Source of the DNA: RUG11237 sp050874665
GTDB lineage: Bacteria; Bacillota; Clostridia; Lachnospirales; Lachnospiraceae
NCBI GenBank assembly: GCA_050874665.1
Contig: JBNMLC010000013.1
Coordinates: 1-64,000, forward strand
Length of the DNA: 64,000 bases
Reading direction: 5' to 3'
Position numbers and translations under genes: made by a program. The notes beneath the pieces were generated by a model. The model did no database searches. It was given only the letters and a program-made list of their open reading frames with translations, and was not told the DNA's origin. The number at the start of each line of letters is the position of its first letter. The first letter of the stretch is position 1. Of the stretch, positions 52,757 through 62,900 are shown piece after piece.

Positions 52757-53915
52757 CTAATCTACAATGAACTTATTAACAATACCACTCTCTAAATCAT
52801 CGTTTAAACTTTCTTCGTAAAGTATAGTATAGATTTCTTTATGCATTTCATAAAGTTCATTCAATTCTTTGATAATTCTATTAATCAATTTTACATCTTC
52901 AACTATATTGGAAGCAGTTTCTATTGTTTCTCTTATTGCCCTACAATATGACTCGGTTTTCTGCACATAGTCTGCAATACTATCTACGTCCTTTATAACA
53001 TGGTATTTTTTGGTTTCTAAAATAAAATCTCTCATAAAAATCAGTTTATACTTCCATGCTATTAAAGATTCGCTTACAACTCGAATTACATTTGCATTTA
53101 GCTTATCATTATTCAACTCATTTTGCAAAACATCTGCAACATACTTTATGCTTCTTATTCCAACAATAAATCTCTCATTTTCACTTTGAGTGCATTTGTT
53201 GAGATTTATCTCTGCAGTATTGCGCAAAATATTCTTAATGACACTCTGCAAGTCAAAATCTATTTCTTCAGGCATATTAATAGTAAGCATTGTTAACGGA
53301 TTTATGACATCTACCAGATAACTATCCTTAAATGCCTCCATATTTGCAATACCTTCAAGCGACTTCTTGAAATCTGTAGCCTCAACAAGTCCATAATATT
53401 GGAATGTTGTATCATAAACCAAATAAGCTCCTTCAACCTTGTCAATTACGACAAAAGAATGATCAGCCGTTTTTTCGTTCTCTTCCTTTAGTCTTAGATT
53501 ATTCTGCCTACCTTCAAAACTTTCCTTCCACTCGTCAATATCAATCTGATATTCCTTTGAATATGGCAGATAATAGGTTGTACCTGTAACAATTACTATT
53601 CTATTTTGACTCAGCTCACATTCAATCCTTTTTTCCATTTCAGCATAGCAATCAAACGACTCCACATTCAATCCCATTCCACATTTTCGTAATTCATATG
53701 CAAAACTGATGCTATCATCAATACTTACTTCAGCAAATTTGTAGTCTTCTTCATTTAAAGTTTTCTTTTGAATACTATAAACTGTTTTTCCAAGCTCTCC
53801 AAGTTCAAAAATACTCTTTTCCATGTTGATACCGTGGTTATACTTTAAAACTTCGCAAATATTTCCTGTTAAGCAAGCATAATAATATGGATATTTATCA
53901 TGTATTACATAATTT
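52757..53915 (-). other. BtrH-like papain-type terminal domain of the NRPS
   Basis: After the last carrier domain the protein ends with about 385 residues unlike a thioesterase. A Cys in YYACLTGNICEVLKYNHGIN (near residue 3357), then YYLPYSKEY, a His in ADHSFVVID (near 3497), and an Asp in YLVYDTTF (near 3512) are in the order of a papain-fold Cys-His-Asp triad. The wording resembles the N-terminal domain of BtrH, which moves an acyl group from a carrier protein to an amine in butirosin synthesis. A helical tail (GIRSIKYVADVL and onward) resembles the DUF4872 part of BtrH-like proteins. Release by acyl transfer or hydrolysis is inference. Confidence 0.65.
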
Positions 53916-56900
53916 TTATTATAGTTTCTTAGTGTGTCATCAATTTCCGTGTTTTTCACAAGGCTCGATAGTTCTCTGATTGTATGCCGTTCCATCAAAT
54001 CTTTTATATTTATGGTTATCTTTTTATTTCGCGCCAAAGAAGCTAGTTTAATAATTTTAATAGATGTGCCTCCTAGTTCAAAAAAATCATCATCAATACC
54101 TATATTATCAACACCCAGAACTTCCTCATACAAGCCGACTAATTGAGTTTCAATTTCATTTCTAGGCTTAGAATATTGAACCTTCTTCTGATTATAGTCA
54201 ACATAAACCTTCGGCAATTTTTTCACATCAATCTTTCCATTATTTGTCATTGGTATCGTTTCAATACATGCAACAATCTGAGGCTTTTTATAAGTTGGTA
54301 ATTCACGATTTAAATAATCTATTACCTCTTGATTGTCTAATCTTTCTAAACATGTATAATATGCGCAGATTACAATTTCATCTGTCTCTGTTTTTCTTGC
54401 TAACACAATTGCATTGTTAACATTATGAATTTCAAGCAATTTATTCTTAATTTCATCTAATTCTATTCTATAACCATTAATCTTAATTTGATTATCTTGT
54501 CTACCAATAAACATAATATCTCCATTATTATTGTACTTACCAATATCTCCGGTCTTATACATCAGTAGTTCCTCGTTTATTGATACTTTTCGAACAAAAC
54601 AACTGTTATTAAGAATATCATTGTTTATATACCCTCTTGAAACCCCTTTTCCTCCAATGTAGATTTCGCCTTCAACACCTATTAATACATCATTTAGGTT
54701 TTCATCAAGTATTCGAACATAAACATTGTCAATACTCTGACCTATTATATTTACCTCTCCGTCTTCTATCTCCTTTATGGTTAATTCATGTGTACAACAT
54801 CCTATTGTTGTTTCTGTTGGACCATAATGATTAATAATCTTTGTCTTTTCTGATTTTTCAGCAAATCTTACTATTGTATTTCTATCTAGTTTTTCTCCAC
54901 CTAAAATCAAATACTTTAAGTAAAGTTCCTTGCACTTGCTGAAATATGGATCATCAACCATTACTGTAAGCAATGTAGGCGTCATTTTAGATATTGTAAT
55001 CTTATTTTCATGCATATACCGAAGTAAATATTCCATATTGCAATATTCTTCCTTCTGTAATAAGTGTATTTGACCACCTGCTAACAACATAGGGAATATA
55101 TTTGTATATCCCAGGTCAAAATTTACACCCGAAACCAATATACTTCTATCATCTTCTGATAATCCAAGTTGTTTTAGAATATATTCGGAATAATTAATCA
55201 ATGATTCATGCTTTACCATGACTCCCTTTGCATTTCCTGTTGTTCCAGAAGTATACATTACATATACAATTTCATTGTCTATTAATTCATTCTCTGGTAA
55301 GTTTACATTATTAATTTCATCATCATTTGATATAATTGTGCTAATAAAGTCCATATCTAAATCGTTAGATAAAACGTATTTGCAATCAGCACACAATAAC
55401 ATATCCTCTATTTGTTTTCTTGGCAACTCTAAATCAATTGGAAGATATACACATTTAGCCTTCATAATTGCTAAAATGCCAACCATAAATTCAATTGTTG
55501 GTTCACTAATAACCGCAATAATTTGATTAGTTTTTCCAACTTTTTGTCTTATTGCATTTGCTATTATATCTGATTTTTTGTCAATTTCCTGATATGTAAT
55601 TTTAGTATCATTTTGAACAAATGCTATATTTGTTGGGTACTTTTTGGCTACCTGTTTAAATTCATCACTGAAATTTCTTCCTAAATTATTATTGTTTGAT
55701 AAATTTATAACCGTTTTTTGATTTTGAAGTTTTATATTCTCAATCTTAATATTCTCATCACAAATAATCATTTCAATTATTCTCTGATAATCTTTCATAA
55801 ATCTCATTATAGTTTCTTTTTCAAAAACATCTGAACAATATTCAAAATCACAGAAAATTGTGTCGTTTTCTTCGTAGGCCTTTAATTCTAAATCAAATTT
55901 GCAAGCTCCACTAAAGTATTTTCTTTCTGAAATATCCAGATTGCCAATTCTAATTTTCGGAATATCAATATTGTAATAAGCAAACATAGTATTTACCAGA
56001 TTTTTTGCATCAGTCATACCCTTTTCTGTTAATTTCTCTACTAGCTTACTATATGGATACGTTGAATTGCATAAATCCTTACTTACTTGTGTTGTCAAAT
56101 TTTTAATATATTTTGATACGATTAGTCTTTTTTGTGGCATTACCCTAATCGGAACAGTATTGATAAACACCCCTACCATTTTATCAACATTAAACTTCTC
56201 TCTTCTCGACACAGGTGTTCCTATAACGAAGTCTTCCATATTAGAATATTTTGATAACAATATAGAATATGCCCCTATCAAGAAATTAAACATTGTTGTT
56301 TTATTAACTTTTACATATTGCTTAATTTCTCTTGTTATTGTTTCGTCAATAACCATATTCAAAAGTTCACCATTGAATTTCGTTTTACTCTCTTTGTCAT
56401 AAGGAAGACGCAATACTGGAGTTTCATTTTTAAATTTACTACTCCAATAATTTTCCTCGTTCTTGTATTCATCACTTTCTACATACTTATACTCGTATTC
56501 TGCAAAATCCTTGTAGTCAATTTCATTTCCTTCAACTGCATTTCCCTGATAAAAGGCAATAAAATCTTTGATTATAATACCAATTGAAATTCCATCACAA
56601 GCTATATGATTAAAATCAATAAATAAAACAGCATTGTCTTTTGCTATTTTTATCAGCAAAGCTCGGACTAATAAATCCTTTTCAAGATCAAATGGCTTTG
56701 AATTTTCCTTAACTACTTTATCTACATCAGTAGCCTCAATTTCTTTTAGGTCAAAGTTATAATCCTCGTTAATAAACTGCACTAATTCACCATTTTTAAC
56801 AGTATAATTTGTTCTTAACGATTCATGTTTTTGGATTACTTTTCCCAATGCCTCTTGCAATTTTTCTCTATCTATTGCGCCCTTCATCTCAATTAGATAT

Positions 56901-59900
56901 GGCATATTGTAATTTAAGTCGTTCTCATCTATCTTCTGCATTAAGTACATATTTTTCTGTGTTTCTGATGTCCTATAGTATTCCTTCTTTTCACATTTAG
57001 GAATCACAAGATAATGCGATACTGAACTCTGCTTTTGAATGCATTCAAACACTTCTTCAAAGGTTGAGTGCATAAATATATTTTCAAGAGAAACATCAAC
57101 CTTTAATTCTAATCCAATTTCTGAGATTAATTGCATTGCCTTAATAGAATCTCCACCAAGTTCAAAGAAATCGTCGTTCTTCTTAGTAACTTTAATTGAT
57201 AAAATATTCTCCCATATATCCTTTAATTTCTGCTCAACTGGCTCTGTACAAACAAGACTATTATCCTCACCACAAATTTGCTCAAATTCATTTGGCAACT
57301 TCGTTCTATCTATCTTACCATTGATTGTCACAGGTAATTGTTCCATTTTAACTATAAATTTAGGAACCATGTATTTAGGCAATTCTTTTTCCAATATCTT
57401 CTTTATCTCATTACTTTCATAACTGCATCCATCCTTATATACTATATAGGCAACCAAAAATTTGTCACTATTCTGATCTTCTTTTGTATCAATATATACA
57501 TCTTTAAGGTCTGCAATTTTATATAATACTTTTTCTATTTCAGATATTTCAATTCTATGACTTCTAATCTTTACCTGATTATCCTTTCTTCCAAATAATT
57601 CAATATTGCCTGAATTAGAGTATCGTCCTATATCTCCCGTTTTATACATCACTTTACTGTCATCAAATATATCAGTTAAGAATGACTTTTCTGTTAATTC
57701 TAAATTATCTAAGTATCCCTGTGCGACATTTCCACTAATATATAGTTCACCTGCCACCCCAATTGGTACCATTCTTTGATTTTCGTCAAGGATGTATATT
57801 CTCCGATTGGCTAAAGGCTTACCTACAGGTATAACACTATTTAAATCTACTTCACTCAAGTCACATAATGTACTTGTCATACACGTTTCAGCTGGTCCAT
57901 AGGCATTTAAAAGTTTAATTGTTTTCAATCTTGAATTTTTCCACAATTTCACTCTTTCAGCCTTCATTTGCTCACCACCAACTATCATTAGTCTCAAGGT
58001 ATCCAATGGAATAATTTGTTCATTTCTACTCCACTCATATGTAACCTCATTCCAGTATGCCGTAGGCAAGTTAATGACTGATAACTTATACTTCTCACAA
58101 TTTTTAGACAGTTCAGTTGGAGACCAAACATCATTTCCTCTCAATACAAGTGTTGCTCCACTTACTAATGTTGATAATACCTGCTCCAATGAAATATCAA
58201 ATGCTATTGATGAAAACTGTAATACATTATCGGTTTCTACCAATTCATATCTATTTTTTATATCGATTGAATGGCTTACAATGCTTCTATTATTAACTAC
58301 TATTCCCTTTGGCTTTCCAGTGGTTCCTGATGTAAAAATAACATATGCTAAATTCTCAGGAGTAACTTTCTTTTTCTCAAATTTGGCCTCTGTATCCACT
58401 TCAGAATCAATACAAATATACGTTTTTCCTAGTTCAGCTACCTTCTGCCTATATTTCTCCTTGGTCAAAATTACTTTCATTTTTTCTGACTCAATCATGT
58501 AATTTATTCGACTCTCAGGGTATGAAATGTCAATTGGAACAAATGCTGCTCCTAATTTTAAAATGGCACATATTGAACATACCAAATCAATCTCTCTATC
58601 TAAGTAAATTGCAACCAAGCTATCTTTAACTATTCCGCTTTTTTCAAGAATACAAGCTATTCTTTCTGCTCTTTCATTCAATTCATTATATGATATCTTC
58701 TGTTCTTCACATGCAACAGCTATTCTTTCTCCAAATTTTCTTACAGTGTCTTCAAACAAATCAATATAACTACTGTCATTTGGAAACTCCATTTGAGTGT
58801 CGTTCCATTCTTCAATTAGTTTATACTGATTTTCCGGTAAAACAGCAATATCTTTGATTCTTTCTCTTTTCTTGAAAATAATTTCTTCTAAAATGAAAAC
58901 AAAATGTTCAAGAATATTTTCACATAATTTTCTTTCAAAGAAATTAGTATCAAATAATAGTTTAAAATTAAATTCCCCATGTACGTTACAGTATAAAGTA
59001 CAAGGATAATCAAGCTGCTCTTCCACATTCAAGCACTTTCCTTGCATTCCTCCAAATCCCTTGTTTACTGCCTCTTCAAATGGGTAGTTCTCAACAATAA
59101 CCATACAATCATACAAATCATACAGGGCTGATTCTCTGGGAATCTCACTCATTTTTCTGATTGTTGATAATGATGAATAGTCATATTGTAATTGTCTTAA
59201 ATATTTTTCTTGAATATTTTTCAAGTATTCATCTATATTCATATCATAATTTGCAGATACTCTTAGAGGGATTGTATTCATAAAACAGCCAATAATGTCA
59301 TCACTACCCGGTAAATCCGTAGGTCTTCCTGATGATGTAACCCCAAAAATTAAATCATTCTCATTTATGTAACGCTGCATTACTAATGCCCAAGCCCCTT
59401 GCATTAACGTACTCAGGGTAATTCTCTTTTCTTTTGTAAAACGGCTGATTTCCTCATTTAATTCGCTATTTACCGCAAATTCTACAACATCATAAGGTTT
59501 TTCATTTTTCTTCTCACCCTTTACTTCAACCACACTACTTAATAATGTTGGTTTATTCATTCCTTTAAGTGTTTCCTTCCAAAATTTCTCTGTTTCTTTC
59601 TGATCTTTTTTATTTAACCAAGTAATATAATCCTTAAAAGGAACTTCCGAACTTATGACTACTTTTTCATTATTTGCATATTTTGAGTAGTATTCATCTA
59701 ATTCCTGCATAATAATCCTTATGCACCAACCATCCATTTGGAGATGATGATATGTCCATATTATATCATATACATCATTTGAAACCTTCAATACAATTAC
59801 TCTCATCAATGGAGGTACTTCAAGATCAAATCCTTTTTCTCTATCTTCAGCTAATAATTCTTCACGAATTTTCTTATAGTCATCCTTTTCTTCCATATTA

Positions 59901-62900
59901 ATTACTTCAAATGGAAGGGTCAGATTATTGTGGATTACCTGTATCGGATGCTCAAGATTTCTCCAATGATAGGTTGCCTTCAAGCTTTCATGCCGGTTAA
60001 GTATTGTATTCCAAGCCTTTTCAAACGCTTCAATATTAAGATTGCCCTGTACTCTAAATACTGTCTGCTCAACCGCAACAGATGAATCAGGTGAATACGC
60101 TGTATGGAAAATCATACTTTCCTGAACAGGTGATACTCCATAGATATCTGCTATATCTCCATAATTAGTTGTTAATTCCTTGAATCTATCGTCACTAATG
60201 TTGATATTTTCAAAGTCTTCTACAATCCATGATATCTTTTCACATGATTTCAATAAATCTTCAATATTCTTAATAAATGCTCTTGCTAGCCTTTCGATTG
60301 TTTCTTTCTTGAAATTATTTGTTGAGTACTTCCATTTAGCCACTAATGAATGCTTCATTACAACACAATCAACTTCAATTTTATATGTTCTAAGATTATT
60401 GCCGCCATAATTTGGCAATGGAACATCGTCTACTGGCGCAAAATTACTATCCTTTTCAAAGGTATTATCTACCTGTCCGAAATAGTTAAAACATATTTCT
60501 GCACGAGAAAGCCGTTTGAACTGTTTCCTGATTTCTTTATCATCAGATAAATACTTCAACAGTGCATAGCTTGCACCCTGTTTTGGAAGTTTTCTTATCA
60601 CACCTTTTGTAGTTTCAAGTAATGTTACTGAATCCATTTTTGAGAATTCGTGACTTAATTTAATAGGATATATAGAGGTAAACCAGCCCATTGTATTGGA
60701 CATATCTATTTCTGCGCTGATTATCTCTCTACCATGACCTTCAACATCAACTAGCACATCCGTATCATTATAAGCCGTAATTGACTTGCCCAAAGCAGCT
60801 AATAATATATCATTTACTGTAGTATGTTTTATCTTATGAATATTGTGCAGTAAATAGCTTGTATTTTTCTCATCCAATGACATAACAACGGTATCCGCAC
60901 TATGTTCTAAATTTTCACCATTAAAATCAACTTTTATAGACTCCGAACATGTGTTTTCTTTGTTCAACCAAAACGTTGCATCGCTTAAAATATCTTTTTC
61001 ATTTGACTTTTCCTTCAATAGCTCCGAACAACTTTGTAATGTCGCTGATTTATGTGTACTTTTTATTTCATTGCCGGCTATTAATTCAGAATAGATGTTT
61101 GCAAATCTGTCAAGCAATATTCGCCAAGAAACACCATCTACAACCAAATGATGAATGCACACAAACAACAGCTTATTCTTTTCAAAATAAACTACTCTCA
61201 TCATTTTTCCTTTTGTAATGTCTAATTTACCAGCCTCTTGACCCAATACGGCAGACAGCTCTTCATTCTGAAATTTTTCATTCTCCACCACTACAAAATC
61301 TATCTTTGAGGATTCTTCTTTGTATTTTTGTATCCAATTTTCATTATTTTTTTCAAAATAAATGTTAAAAATATCAAATTCATCCTCAATACATTTTAGT
61401 GTTTTTACAACTACATCTAACTTCAAGTCATCCGCACATTTCAACAATACTGATTGATTCCAGTAATTATAATCAGTAAATTTCGAATCAAAAAACCACG
61501 ACTGGATAGGAAGTAGTCCAACCTCGCCTTCCAATTTACAATTTTTCTCTGATAACACTTCTTTTTGCTTATTGTTTATAATTCTGCTTGCCAATCGTTC
61601 TATAGTTTCAGTTTCAAGAATATCTTTAATGACAATGCTTATGCCATTCTGTGATAACTTGCCAACTATTTGTAAACTAATAATTGAATCTCCACCTAAA
61701 TCATAAAAATTATCATTAACACTAATTTTTGTCTCTTCAATCTTCAATACGTCAGCCCAAATTTCGCGAAGTAATTTCTCTGTTTTATTCTGAGGTTTCT
61801 TAAAATTCAAGTTTCTTTGCATTTCCACTTTAGGTAAAGCACGATAATCAATTTTTCCAATTGGCGTTAACGGAATGCTGTCTATTAAAACATAATATGA
61901 AGGTTGCATGTACTTAGGTAATGTATCACTTAAATATCTTTTTATTTCATCTAAATCCCCATCTGGCTTCACAATATATGCCACTATTTTGTTTTCTCTA
62001 ACTACAACAACATTATCTACAGCATCACCTTGCATTCTAATAGCATTGCTTATTTCGTCTAACTCAATTCTTTTTCCATTAATTTTTACTTGATAATCTT
62101 CTCGTCCGATAAATTCTATTTTTCCTTCTTCATTCCACATGACGATATCACCAGTCTTATAGAATCTGGCATTATCAAACCATTCCAAAGTAACAAATTT
62201 CTCTGCAGTAAGCTTATCATTATTCACATAACCTTTTGCCACGTTCTCTCCAGAAATGATAAGTTCACCCTTTACTCCTACTGGACATAGCTTTCCATTT
62301 TTATTAATAATCAAACATTTTACATTAGAAATTGGTGACCCCAATGATACATTTTTTTCAGAGCATTCCTCTGATAATGTATCAACCATTGCTTCAGCTG
62401 GCCCATAGTTATTGTATAACTTATATCCATGATTAAGCAGTTTTCCTTTAATTTCGTTATCTAATCTTTCGCCTCCACAAATAACTACTCTTAAAGTTTC
62501 ATAATGATTACCATTAATTAATACTTCTTTTAATATAGTTGGAATGAAATTGATAATTGTAATTTCATTTTTTTTGATTGTATCAGAGAATTTTTCCTCA
62601 CTTGATAACACATCCTCGTTCGGGACTACAATTGTTGCACCACAATACAGTGCCCCAAAAATATCTTCTATGGACACATCAAAAATATTTTGCGTTAACT
62701 GCAAAATATTGTCCTCCTGCGAAATATTATAGTTACTTGAGAACCAGGCTAATAAATTACTTAGATTCTTATGTAACAGTTGAACTCCCTTTGGTCTCCC
62801 TGTTGTTCCTGATGTATAAATTATTGCAAACTCATCAAGTAAATTAAACTCTATATCCGTCAATGTAACTTCAGCAGTATCATCAAAAAGTTCTTTGGCT

